This document shows, in pieces, positions 16,766 through 25,474 of a stretch of 64,000 nt of DNA. The position numbers were made by a program, and so were the translations under genes. Every line of letters begins with the position of its first letter. Within the stretch, counting starts at the first letter, position 1. The DNA is from Petrimonas sulfuriphila (GTDB taxonomy: Bacteria; Bacteroidota; Bacteroidia; Bacteroidales; Dysgonomonadaceae): positions 930,001-994,000 of the forward strand of contig CP073276.1 of NCBI GenBank assembly GCA_038561985.1, written 5' to 3'. The notes under the pieces are model-generated. The model was not told the origin of the DNA. It did not search any database and worked only from the letters and a program-made list of their open reading frames with translations.

Positions 16766-19087
16766 ATGTTCAAAACAACTCTAAAACTCATTTTCAGGAA
16801 TTGGTGGCGTAACAAAACGTTCACACTCATTTCCATGCTCAGCCTTACCGTGGGCATCGCCTGCACGGCATTGTTGATTTCATTCGTCAGCTACGAATAC
16901 GGCATCGAGAAAAACAATCCCAACCGCGACCAATTGGTGTGGGTGATGCAGGGATCTTCTGATGACTCGGGATCCAAATGGGCATTTATGAAAAAGGAAA
17001 TCGCCGGACAACTCAAGCAAAAATATCCTGAAGTGGAAGATGTTTTGCAGTTTGGTTCGCCGTTTATAAAGTATGTTGAGGTAAATAACCAAAAGTTTGA
17101 TGCACCTGTCATTCTCAATGTAGATGCTTCGTTTCCGTCGTTCTTCCCGTTCGAGTTGCTTTACGGAAGTTGGAACGCTTTCAATAATCCCAACTCCATT
17201 CTCCTGAGTGAAAAACAGGCACAATTGTTTTTTGGCGATGAAAATCCGATAGGCAAACAGATACGGATTTCCGAAGTTTTCGGAAATGACAACGATTACA
17301 CGGTGGAAGGTGTAATAAAAAATCGGGAACAATCGGGTATTGCTTTCGATGCTTTATTTTGTAATCCGGATACAAAAGACGGAGGAAACACGTTTTTAAA
17401 ACTCGCAAAAGGAACTAATTTGCAGCAATTTGAGCAGAAAGTAAGAAAAGAGAAATTAGCAGCGAAAGACAAAGTGTATTATTTTTATGATTTCGACGAT
17501 GCTCTCTCTTTCGAAAATTCGAGACACACCAAACTGCATTCCCGAAAAGATACTTTATTACTTATCGGGTTTATTTCAGCTATTTTAGTGCTTCTTATCG
17601 CTATTTTCAATTATGTGAATTTGAGTTTTTCGCGCGTGTTGCAGCAAGTAAGAACCCTGCATACGCAAAAACTGATGGGCGCAAAACCTGTTGACGTGCG
17701 GTGGCAGATTTTTTTGGATACGTTTCTCACAGTTTTCATCTCGTTTGTACTGGCGATGTTCCTGATGCACGATTTATTGCCCGTTTTCAAACAGGTAGTG
17801 GCCGTCGATTTTTCATCGAGATATTTCTACAACAAGGACTTTTTCCCGTTACTGATGCTGTTGATTTTTCTGCTGACGGTAATTCCCGCCTTAATAATAA
17901 GCCGGAAAATCAGTCGCCTGTCGGGAAGCGATTACACCCTGTTTTTCGTAACCAGGAAAAACCGTTGGATAGCCGCTATGGTGACGGTTCAATTTATCGT
18001 TGCTTTCGCGCTTATTATCGGAACACTAACGGTAAACAAACAGGTTAATCTGGTAGAAAAGGACATAGAGCGTTACAAGGATGTGATTGAGGTGGGAAGT
18101 CCGCTTGCTAAAGAATCCATCGTGCCATTCGAGTCTCGGTTGAAAAGCATTCAAGGCATCCAAAGCTACGCTTTCAGTGAAGGTGGAGTAAATTCCATAT
18201 TTGTTGGTGAAAACACTTTCCGGAAAAAGAACGGTGAAGAACAAAAAAGTAATGTGTTGCTGATTACCGGTAGCGATGGATTTGCCGAAGTATTGCAACT
18301 TAATCAGATTTCAGGTGTTGGTTGGGACAGTGCACACGAAAAGTATCCCCATCCGGTTTTCGTAAACAAAACATTTGCCGATGTAGCCGAAACATCGCCG
18401 GAGAATATGGTAGGTAATTCGTTGCGCAGTTATATTGACAACCATGACTCGTTGGCCGTTGTAGCCGGAGTGGTGGAAGATTTTTACATTGGTTCGGTGG
18501 AAAACAAAGCTATTCCTGCAATAATAAGATATAAAGATAAAACAAAGCAACTCATCAACATTTATATTCGAACGCAAAAAGGAGAAACCAAAAACGTGGT
18601 AAAATCGCTTAAACAAGCTTGGGCACAGGCATACCCCGATGATTTTTTTATGTATGGCGAAGTATATGACACTATGATTGGAGCCAACAGCAAAATCTTC
18701 GAGATGTCGCGCCTGCTCGACATGTACTCGCTGATCAGCATCCTGCTTACCTGTTTCGGGTTGTTCGGCATCACGTTTTACGCCGTGCGGCAGCGAACCA
18801 AAGAAATCGGAATCCGAAAAATAAACGGGGCGAAAACGCCGCAACTCTTATGGCTGCTGATGAAACCGATGTTCGTGTGGTTGGCGGTGGGATTTGTGGT
18901 TGCCGCGCCGTTGGCGTGGTGGCTGATGGAACGGTGGCTGCAGCAGTTTGTTTACCGGATAGATGTATCGGTAAGCTCGTTTTTACTTGCATTGTTATTA
19001 GTCGCCGTTATCACATTTTTAACCGTTGGCTGGCACGTGTGGCGCATGGCGCGGAGCAATCCGGTGGAAAGTTTGAAGGCAGAGTAA
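16766..19087 (+). CDS. FtsX/MacB-type ABC permease
   Basis: 773 residues, beginning MFKTTLKLIFRNWWRNKTF. It has the same architecture as the 13964-16309 protein and high identity to it at both ends, while the two large extracytoplasmic domains have diverged (for example residues 85-260 and 450-640). The cytoplasmic loop motif is KEIGIRKINGAKTPQLL and the C-terminus RSNPVESLKAE. A stretch of 84 nt near the 3' end is identical to the paralogue. It is probably a duplicate whose substrate-facing domains have specialised. Confidence 0.9.
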   Translation: MFKTTLKLIFRNWWRNKTFTLISMLSLTVGIACTALLISFVSYEYGIEKNNPNRDQLVWVMQGSSDDSGSKWAFMKKEIAGQLKQKYPEVEDVLQFGSPFIKYVEVNNQKFDAPVILNVDASFPSFFPFELLYGSWNAFNNPNSILLSEKQAQLFFGDENPIGKQIRISEVFGNDNDYTVEGVIKNREQSGIAFDALFCNPDTKDGGNTFLKLAKGTNLQQFEQKVRKEKLAAKDKVYYFYDFDDALSFENSRHTKLHSRKDTLLLIGFISAILVLLIAIFNYVNLSFSRVLQQVRTLHTQKLMGAKPVDVRWQIFLDTFLTVFISFVLAMFLMHDLLPVFKQVVAVDFSSRYFYNKDFFPLLMLLIFLLTVIPALIISRKISRLSGSDYTLFFVTRKNRWIAAMVTVQFIVAFALIIGTLTVNKQVNLVEKDIERYKDVIEVGSPLAKESIVPFESRLKSIQGIQSYAFSEGGVNSIFVGENTFRKKNGEEQKSNVLLITGSDGFAEVLQLNQISGVGWDSAHEKYPHPVFVNKTFADVAETSPENMVGNSLRSYIDNHDSLAVVAGVVEDFYIGSVENKAIPAIIRYKDKTKQLINIYIRTQKGETKNVVKSLKQAWAQAYPDDFFMYGEVYDTMIGANSKIFEMSRLLDMYSLISILLTCFGLFGITFYAVRQRTKEIGIRKINGAKTPQLLWLLMKPMFVWLAVGFVVAAPLAWWLMERWLQQFVYRIDVSVSSFLLALLLVAVITFLTVGWHVWRMARSNPVESLKAE

Positions 19088-19137
19088 AGTCAAAGTCTAT
19101 TAAATAAAACTATATTTATTAAAATATAAGATAAATA

Positions 19138-21555
19138 ATGAAATTACTAGCATTGCCGTTTAGAGTTTTAGGCCGATTCAGACTGTATTCAATTGTCAAC
19201 ATGTTGGGATTGGCAATAAGTCTGGCGTGTGTTATTGTTATTACGAGGTATATCAATCAGGAAACTACCGTAAATCATTTTGCTTCGGATCTGAAACACA
19301 CTTACATCTTATCGATAGAGAATCCCGAAGACGGGCGAAAACGTTTTGGTGGAGCTACTGTACGAGCCGAAGACAACATCCCCTTTCCTCCCTTGTTGAA
19401 TAATCCTTCGGTAAAAAATACAACTACATTTTTTGCATACGAAGAAGACTTTATCGTTTCAGGCAACCACCGTATCAATGTAAAAGCAATAGCTGCCGAC
19501 AGCAATTTCTTTAAAATTCTACCGTTTCCAATACGTTACGGAAGCCATAAAATGATTGATCCCAGCGATGCAATCATTACCGAAAAATTCGCACAAAAGC
19601 TTTTCGGGAAAGAAAATCCAATAGGGAAAAAATTCACCCACTCTTCGGGCGACGAACTAAAAGTGGTTGGAGTTACCGGAAAGCCTTCTTCCAAATCGTT
19701 CCTCGCTTTTGATATTCTCCTTGACAAGGATCAGCGCCAATTTATGGCTATACAAGCGTTTACCCTGATCAAATTACACACAGGAGCCGATGTGCGGAAA
19801 TTAAACGACAGCAATAGACAGTTAGACGAGTCGAGATCTGTCGCTCCCAATCCTGTCCGTCTTCAGTTGTTTCCCTTGAAAGATTTTTACTTCGACCGTA
19901 CACACGAGGTATGGAAAATAACACGTAACAATGATCTTTCGGTATTTGTGAAGGGGAACAGAGATGCCGTGAAAATACTTCTCGTTGTAGGTATACTCAT
20001 CTTGTTGGTGGGGCTTTTTAACCTCATCAATATCTATACGGTCATCACATTGAAACGCGGAAAGGAGTTTGGTGTAAAAAAAATATTCGGAGCCGGTAAA
20101 GGACAAATATTTTGGCAAATCTATGGTGAAAATCTCCTGATGACGCTTATTGCGGTCTTTTTAGCCTGGTTCTTCATCGAGATAGCACAATCGTATTTAT
20201 CAACCCGGCTTAACTTTGAGGTGATACCAAACCCTGTGTTCAGTATCTTATTTTCAGTTTTAATCCTGATTTTTCTGCCTTTAATAACCTCACTACATCC
20301 TTATCTCAGGTATCATTATTCAAAGCCCATCGCGTCGCTCCAATCTGTATATGTGCGAGGGGTTTCACTGGCCTCACGCAAAACGTTCCTGTTTCTGCAA
20401 TATGTCATCACTTTCGGGTTGATAGTTATTGCTCTCTTTTTTATGAAACAATTGAATTATATGCTAGCCGTCAATCCTGGATACAACACCAAAGATGTAA
20501 TTATGGCAAGAATGATGCACCGTGATCTGAATGCTTTCAGGAGCTCCGACATGGAAGCAGCATTCCGCAAAATAAGCGAAAATGCGACTCTTGTTAGGGA
20601 CAAGATGAACAAATCGCCTTTATTTTCAGACTGGGAGTTCGGGCTTCCTGTGTATAATCTGGAAGCGAAAGTTCCGATGAAACGTTCCGACAGAAGTAAT
20701 TATCAACCCGTAAGTTCTGTCGGGATGTCGCCTCAATACATGAAGATGTTCGGTTTTCAGTTAAAAGAAGGCCGCTTATGGGATTCAACCGATGTGAACG
20801 GTGAATTTAAATACATCATCAATGAATCGGCTGCGAAATTATTTGAAATAACTGATATTCGAACGGTAAAACTCGAATCGCAATATAAAAGAGAAGGAGA
20901 AACAGCGCCGATTCATCAGGTAGTGGGTATAATAAAGGATTTTCATACCGGACATTTATCCAAAACGACCACACCATTAGTAATTTCTTACACTGAACGC
21001 GGTTTCCATTTCGATTACCTAATGGCACGTTTCGTTCCCGGAAAACAGAAAGAAGCTTTAGCTTATTTGGAAAATTTATACAAGGAAATTAACAACGACG
21101 CAGAATTTACGTACAGCCTACTGGAAGACGATATTGCCAAACTTTATGAAGAAGACAAACGGATAAGCCGCGTTTACCTGTTATTTTCCATCATAGCTAT
21201 TCTGGTTTCCTGTATGGGATTATTTGCAATTTCGGTTTTCGATATTCGGCAACGTTACCGCGAAATTGCGTTGCGAAAAGTAAACGGTGCTACGACAAAC
21301 AATATCATGCATCTGTTTCTGAATAAATACCTGATGCTATTAGCCGTATCTTTTCTAACCGCTATTCCGATCTCATATGTTGTGATAAGCAAACACCTCG
21401 AAAATTTCGCTTATAAAATTTCCGTTTCATCATGGATAGCGATGTTTTCCGTGATATCGGCAATTATTGTAATTTTCGTATCGCTGCTTACCCTCGTGTG
21501 GCAAATAAAGACTGCCATGAGAACAAATCCCGCGAATGCACTAAAGTTGGAATAA
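19138..21555 (+). CDS. FtsX/MacB-type ABC permease
   Basis: 805 residues. An N-terminal helix (YSIVNMLGLAISLACVIVITRY) is followed by an extracytoplasmic domain, three helices with the loop motif GKEFGVKKIFGAGKGQI, and a second unit from about residue 420 (TFLFLQYVITFGLIVIALFFM). The C-terminal helices have the motif YREIALRKVNGATTNNIM, and the protein ends NPANALKLE. It is more distant from the other three permeases. The 47-nt gap to the ATPase gene suggests one operon. Confidence 0.9.
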   Translation: MKLLALPFRVLGRFRLYSIVNMLGLAISLACVIVITRYINQETTVNHFASDLKHTYILSIENPEDGRKRFGGATVRAEDNIPFPPLLNNPSVKNTTTFFAYEEDFIVSGNHRINVKAIAADSNFFKILPFPIRYGSHKMIDPSDAIITEKFAQKLFGKENPIGKKFTHSSGDELKVVGVTGKPSSKSFLAFDILLDKDQRQFMAIQAFTLIKLHTGADVRKLNDSNRQLDESRSVAPNPVRLQLFPLKDFYFDRTHEVWKITRNNDLSVFVKGNRDAVKILLVVGILILLVGLFNLINIYTVITLKRGKEFGVKKIFGAGKGQIFWQIYGENLLMTLIAVFLAWFFIEIAQSYLSTRLNFEVIPNPVFSILFSVLILIFLPLITSLHPYLRYHYSKPIASLQSVYVRGVSLASRKTFLFLQYVITFGLIVIALFFMKQLNYMLAVNPGYNTKDVIMARMMHRDLNAFRSSDMEAAFRKISENATLVRDKMNKSPLFSDWEFGLPVYNLEAKVPMKRSDRSNYQPVSSVGMSPQYMKMFGFQLKEGRLWDSTDVNGEFKYIINESAAKLFEITDIRTVKLESQYKREGETAPIHQVVGIIKDFHTGHLSKTTTPLVISYTERGFHFDYLMARFVPGKQKEALAYLENLYKEINNDAEFTYSLLEDDIAKLYEEDKRISRVYLLFSIIAILVSCMGLFAISVFDIRQRYREIALRKVNGATTNNIMHLFLNKYLMLLAVSFLTAIPISYVVISKHLENFAYKISVSSWIAMFSVISAIIVIFVSLLTLVWQIKTAMRTNPANALKLE

Positions 21556-21602
21556 TCGCAAAGACACAATTGGTAATTAATAATTTATAATTTAAAAAAA
21601 CT

Positions 21603-22277
21603 ATGATTAAAACAGAAAACTTACAAAAAATCTTCCGCACGGAAGAAGTGGAAACCTGGGCATTGTCCGAAGTAAACATCGAAATCAACGAAGGTGAGTT
21701 TGTCGCCATTATGGGGCCGTCGGGCTGCGGAAAAACCACGTTGCTCAATATATTGGGTTTGCTGGACAACCCCACATCGGGACAGTATTTCCTCAACGGA
21801 ACCGACGTATCTAAATTTACTGAAAACGAACGGACAAACTTGCGGAAAGGTATTATTGGTTTCGTGTTCCAAAGTTTCAACCTCATTGAGGAACTCAACG
21901 TGTACGAAAACATCGAGCTTCCACTCTTATATATGCGAATCCCGGCCGCCGAGCGAAAACAACGGGTGAAAGAGGCAATGAACCGTATGGCCATTTCGCA
22001 TCGGGAGAAACATTTTCCGCAGCAACTTTCGGGCGGTCAGCAACAACGCGTTGCCATTGCTCGTGCCGTAGTCGCCAATCCCAAGCTTATCCTTGCTGAC
22101 GAACCTACCGGAAACTTGGACAGTAAGAACGGCGCAGAAGTGATGAGTTTGCTCACTGATTTGAATAGTGAAGGAACAACCATTGTGATGGTTACGCACA
22201 GCCAACACGATGCCGGTTATGCCAACCGCATAATTAAATTGTTTGATGGCAAAGTGGTACCGGAAGTGGTGTTGTAG
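21603..22277 (+). CDS. ABC transporter ATP-binding protein, LolD/MacB type
   Basis: 224 residues: Walker A GPSGCGKTT (about 38-46), Q loop FVFQSFNLI, signature LSGGQQQRVAIARA, Walker B LILADEPTGNLD and H loop VTHS. This is the typical size and sequence of ATPases that pair with FtsX/MacB permeases. It is the only ATPase in the exporter locus, so it probably serves all four permeases. A strong hairpin terminator follows 11 bp downstream. Confidence 0.95.
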   Translation: MIKTENLQKIFRTEEVETWALSEVNIEINEGEFVAIMGPSGCGKTTLLNILGLLDNPTSGQYFLNGTDVSKFTENERTNLRKGIIGFVFQSFNLIEELNVYENIELPLLYMRIPAAERKQRVKEAMNRMAISHREKHFPQQLSGGQQQRVAIARAVVANPKLILADEPTGNLDSKNGAEVMSLLTDLNSEGTTIVMVTHSQHDAGYANRIIKLFDGKVVPEVVL

Positions 22278-22288
22278 TCATATTCCTT

Positions 22289-22335
22289 AAAAGAAAATCC
22301 CTTGCAAATTATTTATTTGCAAGGGATTTTCTTTC
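22289..22335 (+). terminator. Intrinsic terminator after the exporter operon
   Basis: AAAGAAAATCCCTTGCAAAT and its exact reverse complement enclose a 6-nt loop, giving a stem of about 20 bp with A/T-rich ends. The near-perfect symmetry means it should also stop transcription arriving from the tRNA side. Confidence 0.85.
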
Positions 22336-22339
22336 TTAG

Positions 22340-22426
22340 CGGAAGCGGGGGGATTCGAACCCCCGGTACAGTTACCCGTACGTCAGTTTAGCAAACTGGT
22401 GGTTTCAGCCACTCACCCACACTTCC
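22340..22426 (-). tRNA. tRNA-Ser (anticodon GCT)
   Basis: 87 nt on the minus strand. Acceptor arm GGAAGTG pairs with CGCTTCC and the discriminator is G. The anticodon loop (CAGTTTGCTAAACTG) has anticodon GCT. A long variable arm (ACGTACGGGTAACTGTAC region) is typical of class II tRNAs, and the T arm is GGGGGTTCGAATCCCCC. The 3' CCA is not encoded. It reads AGC/AGU serine codons. Confidence 0.95.
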
Positions 22427-22515
22427 CGGTAGGACTTCCGACCAAATTGGGTGCAAATATACAAGATTGTTTTCATCTTGTCAAAAAAAACGGAAGATTT
22501 CTATTTAAATCTTCC

Positions 22516-22523
22516 TACATTTG
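22516..22523 (+). promoter_or_regulatory. -7 promoter element for mltG
   Basis: TACATTTG matches TAnnTTTG and lies 28 bp before the chosen mltG ATG at 22552, which supports that start. No good -33 element was found. Confidence 0.45.
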
Positions 22524-22551
22524 TGCAGTTTTTCAAATCACTTTTGGACGT

Positions 22552-23592
22552 ATGGAGCAGAAACCAAAAAGAAAAGGCAGGAAAATTTTTCTATGGGCAG
22601 TACTTTCCCTGTTGATGATAGTAATTGTGGGGGCAGTTGTTGTCAGAAAAACCATTTTCAAGCCATTCAACCTGGAAGAAACGGTGTACATTTATATCGA
22701 TAACGAGAAGAACTACGAAGAGGTAATCACCCAATTAAAAAAAGCGGACCTGCCGTCGGAACAACTCTTCAGGATCTTGTCGGAAAGAATGAACTATCCC
22801 GGCAACATAAAAACCGGAAGATACGCCATTAAAGACGGGATGACCATGCTCGACGTGATTCGCGTGCTGCGTGCCGGAAATCAGACACCGGTAAAACTCA
22901 CGTTCAACAATGTCCGCACCAGGGAAGACCTGGCCGGCAGGATCTCACAGCAACTGATGATGGACAGCGCCCTGCTAGCAAACGCACTGAATGATCCGGA
23001 AAAAATAAAAGAGGCCGGGTTTGACGAAAACACGCTGCCGGCCCTGTTTATCCCCAACACCTATGAAGTATACTGGGATACAAGCATTGACCATCTCCTC
23101 AACCGGATGAAAAAGGAATACGACCGATTCTGGGATGACGCCCGGAAAAGTAAAGCGGAAAAAATCGGATTGTCACCGGTGCAGGTTTCTACGCTGGCAT
23201 CGATTGTGGAAGAAGAGGCCACCTACTCCGAGGAGTATCCGGTTGTGGCCGGATTGTATCTCAACCGGTTAAAAAAAGGGATGCGGCTGGAGGCTGATCC
23301 GACGGTGAAATTTGCCGTTGGCGATTTCTCGTTGCGGCGTATCTTGTTCCGCCACCTGGAAGTGGAATCACCTTATAACACCTACAGGAATACCGGATTA
23401 CCACCCGGGCCAATCCGAATACCATCCATCCAGGCTATTGACGGAACCTTGTCTCCACAACAGCACAATTACCTGTTCATGTGCGCTAAAGAAGATCTGT
23501 CGGGAAAGCATAATTTTGCGGCCACTCACGCAGAGCATGCGCGCAATGCAGCGCGTTACCAGCGAGCGCTCAATGAAAGGGGTATCTTTTAA
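22552..23592 (+). CDS. mltG: Endolytic murein transglycosylase MltG (YceG-like)
   Basis: 346 residues from ATG 22552 (MEQKPKRKGRK). The open frame extends back into the tRNA gene, so the upstream part is not coding. It has one N-terminal membrane helix (IFLWAVLSLLMIVIVGAVVV), then a LysM-like subdomain and the YceG catalytic domain. The catalytic Glu lies in ASIVEEEA, followed by ADPTVKFAVGD, SPYNTY and GLPPGPIRIPS. It cuts nascent glycan strands at the inner membrane and sets their length. The neighbouring aldo/keto reductase gene converges on it. Confidence 0.95.
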   Translation: MEQKPKRKGRKIFLWAVLSLLMIVIVGAVVVRKTIFKPFNLEETVYIYIDNEKNYEEVITQLKKADLPSEQLFRILSERMNYPGNIKTGRYAIKDGMTMLDVIRVLRAGNQTPVKLTFNNVRTREDLAGRISQQLMMDSALLANALNDPEKIKEAGFDENTLPALFIPNTYEVYWDTSIDHLLNRMKKEYDRFWDDARKSKAEKIGLSPVQVSTLASIVEEEATYSEEYPVVAGLYLNRLKKGMRLEADPTVKFAVGDFSLRRILFRHLEVESPYNTYRNTGLPPGPIRIPSIQAIDGTLSPQQHNYLFMCAKEDLSGKHNFAATHAEHARNAARYQRALNERGIF

Positions 23593-23598
23593 AACACC

Positions 23599-24423
23599 TC
23601 AGAAAGTTATCTCGTCGGGGTGGATACCCGTCCGGTAATTTCTGTCGAGTGACCGGATGAACTGCATCTCTTCCGAGGTGAGTTCAAAATCAAAAATATC
23701 CAGGTTGGCTTGTTGCCGTTCTTTACCGGACGACTTGGGAATAGCAATCACTCCACGCTGAAGATTCCACCTCAACACGACCTGAGCGGTTGATTTTCCA
23801 TACCTCCCTCCTATTTCCTGCAATACCTGCTCTTTGAGAAGAGGGATCTTATTGCTACCCAACGGGCTCCAGGCTTCACATATGATTCCGTTTTCGGCAC
23901 AGAACCCGACCAAATCATCCAATACCACATAAGGATGCATCTCGACCTGGTTCACAGCCGGTGGAATGTTTGCCTCTTCCAGAATTGTTTCAAGATGATG
24001 TTGCAGGTGGTTGCTTAATCCAATGGCTTTCGCTTTTCCCGAAGCGTAGATCTTCTCCATTTCCCGCCAGGTGGAAACAAGTTTATTTTTTACGGGCCAG
24101 TGGACCAGGTAAAGATCGATGTAGTCGATATCCAACAGTTGCATGCTTCTGTCGAAAGCCTGCGGAACGGCGTCTTTCACCACATCATCCCCCCAAAGTT
24201 TGGTGGTAATAAAGATCTCTTCACGCGGTATTCCGCTCTCACGAATAGCTTTGCCGATCGGAGCTTCGTTGCCGTATAAAGTTGCCGTGTCAATATGCCT
24301 GTAACCCACATCCAAAGCCGTCCTTATAGCACGATAAACATCATTATCTGTTTTTCCAATTCTGTAGGTTCCTAGACCCAGCATAGGTATTTTGATACCG
24401 TTATTCAATAAAGTATATTCCAT
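23599..24423 (-). CDS. Aldo/keto reductase
   Basis: 274 residues of the soluble AKR type. The catalytic tetrad is visible: Asp and Tyr in DVGYRHIDTATLYGNE, Lys in TTKLWGDD and His in LVHWPV. The NADPH-binding part is at IAIPKSSGKERQQANLDIFDF. It resembles bacterial 2,5-diketo-D-gluconate reductase/methylglyoxal reductase-type enzymes. The actual carbonyl substrate is not predictable. It starts 2 nt after the ribF stop on the same strand. Confidence 0.92.
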   Translation of the reverse strand: MEYTLLNNGIKIPMLGLGTYRIGKTDNDVYRAIRTALDVGYRHIDTATLYGNEAPIGKAIRESGIPREEIFITTKLWGDDVVKDAVPQAFDRSMQLLDIDYIDLYLVHWPVKNKLVSTWREMEKIYASGKAKAIGLSNHLQHHLETILEEANIPPAVNQVEMHPYVVLDDLVGFCAENGIICEAWSPLGSNKIPLLKEQVLQEIGGRYGKSTAQVVLRWNLQRGVIAIPKSSGKERQQANLDIFDFELTSEEMQFIRSLDRNYRTGIHPDEITF

Positions 24424-24425
24424 GT

Positions 24426-25418
24426 TTATACGTTTTTCAACCGTTTTATCACATTGTCCTTATCCCGGTATATTTGTTCAATAAGCCGTTGAATACTTTC
24501 AAATTTTTCATCCCCACGGATGAAATCGATAAATTCAACCGTCAGCGACTCGTTGTACAGGTCTCCGTCAAAATCAAAAATATTTACTTCTACACTGATC
24601 TCCGTTCCGTTTTGCAATGTCGGGCGCGTACCGACATACAACATTCCCTGATGTGTTCTATCCCTAAAGTGAACCAACACGGCGTAAACTCCGAGCAGGG
24701 GAATTACTTTATATTTCTCCCAAGCCTTCACGTTAGCAGTCGGAAAGCCGATAGTACGCCCTACCTGGTAACCTTCCACAATTTTTCCCGACAGGGTGTA
24801 ATTGTAAGTCAGCAACTGATTGGCTTTCGCAATTTCGCCTTTCATCAACAAGCGCCTGATCCGCGAAGAACTCACATCTTCGTCATCCACACGCATCTCC
24901 GTAGCCTGAATAATGTTCATCCCCACGGCTTTGCCGTATAATACATACTCCTCAATGCCCTCTTCCCGATTGTGTCCGAACCGGTGATCGTAACCAACCA
25001 GCATCGTGTGGACGTGAATCTTCTCTTTCAGTATCCGGGTAATAAATTCACTGGCCGTCAGCTTCGACAGCTCCCTGGTAAACGGCAAACTGATGCAATA
25101 ATCTATTCCTGTTTCAGCCAACTGCTCCAGTTTTTCTTCATAACCGCAAAGCAGTTTAGGCTGATAATCGGCGTGCAGCACCTTTCTCGGATGCACAGGA
25201 AAAGTGATCACGGCTGACGGCAGACCCAACCGGCCAGCTTCCGTTTTCACCTGTTCTATCAGGTGTCGGTGGCCGATGTGAACTCCGTCAAAAAAGCCCA
25301 GAGTACCGGCGACTTCGGGCAGTCCCGTTTCAATTCTATGAGTTAAATCAATGACTTGCAAAATCTCTTCTTTTGTGAGTACTCTTAACGTTTGAACGTT
25401 GTTTTTGGTTTTTGGCAC
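24426..25418 (-). CDS. ribF: Bifunctional riboflavin kinase / FAD synthetase
   Basis: 330 residues. The N-terminal adenylyltransferase half has GFFDGVHIGHRHLI and later SSSRIRRLLMKGEI; the C-terminal kinase half has GRTIGFPTANV and LGVYAVLVHFRD. It converts riboflavin to FMN and FAD. The frame starts with GTG at 25418. The family's usual N-terminus corresponds to LQVIDLTHRI, so a TTG at 25361 is an alternative start. The terminator of the upstream gene lies directly before 25418, so the start cannot be much earlier. Confidence 0.93.
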   Translation of the reverse strand: MPKTKNNVQTLRVLTKEEILQVIDLTHRIETGLPEVAGTLGFFDGVHIGHRHLIEQVKTEAGRLGLPSAVITFPVHPRKVLHADYQPKLLCGYEEKLEQLAETGIDYCISLPFTRELSKLTASEFITRILKEKIHVHTMLVGYDHRFGHNREEGIEEYVLYGKAVGMNIIQATEMRVDDEDVSSSRIRRLLMKGEIAKANQLLTYNYTLSGKIVEGYQVGRTIGFPTANVKAWEKYKVIPLLGVYAVLVHFRDRTHQGMLYVGTRPTLQNGTEISVEVNIFDFDGDLYNESLTVEFIDFIRGDEKFESIQRLIEQIYRDKDNVIKRLKNV

Positions 25419-25420
25419 GT

Positions 25421-25453
25421 AACAAAAGACCCCGAAACAGAATTTCGAGGTCT
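25421..25453 (-). terminator. Intrinsic terminator of the SPT-like gene
   Basis: On the minus strand AGACCTCGAAA and TTTCGGGGTCT pair (one G-T) around a short loop, followed by TTTTGTT. It lies between the stop of the SPT-like gene and the ribF start. Confidence 0.8.
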
Positions 25454-25474
25454 CACCACCGTCTGTGCCGTATG

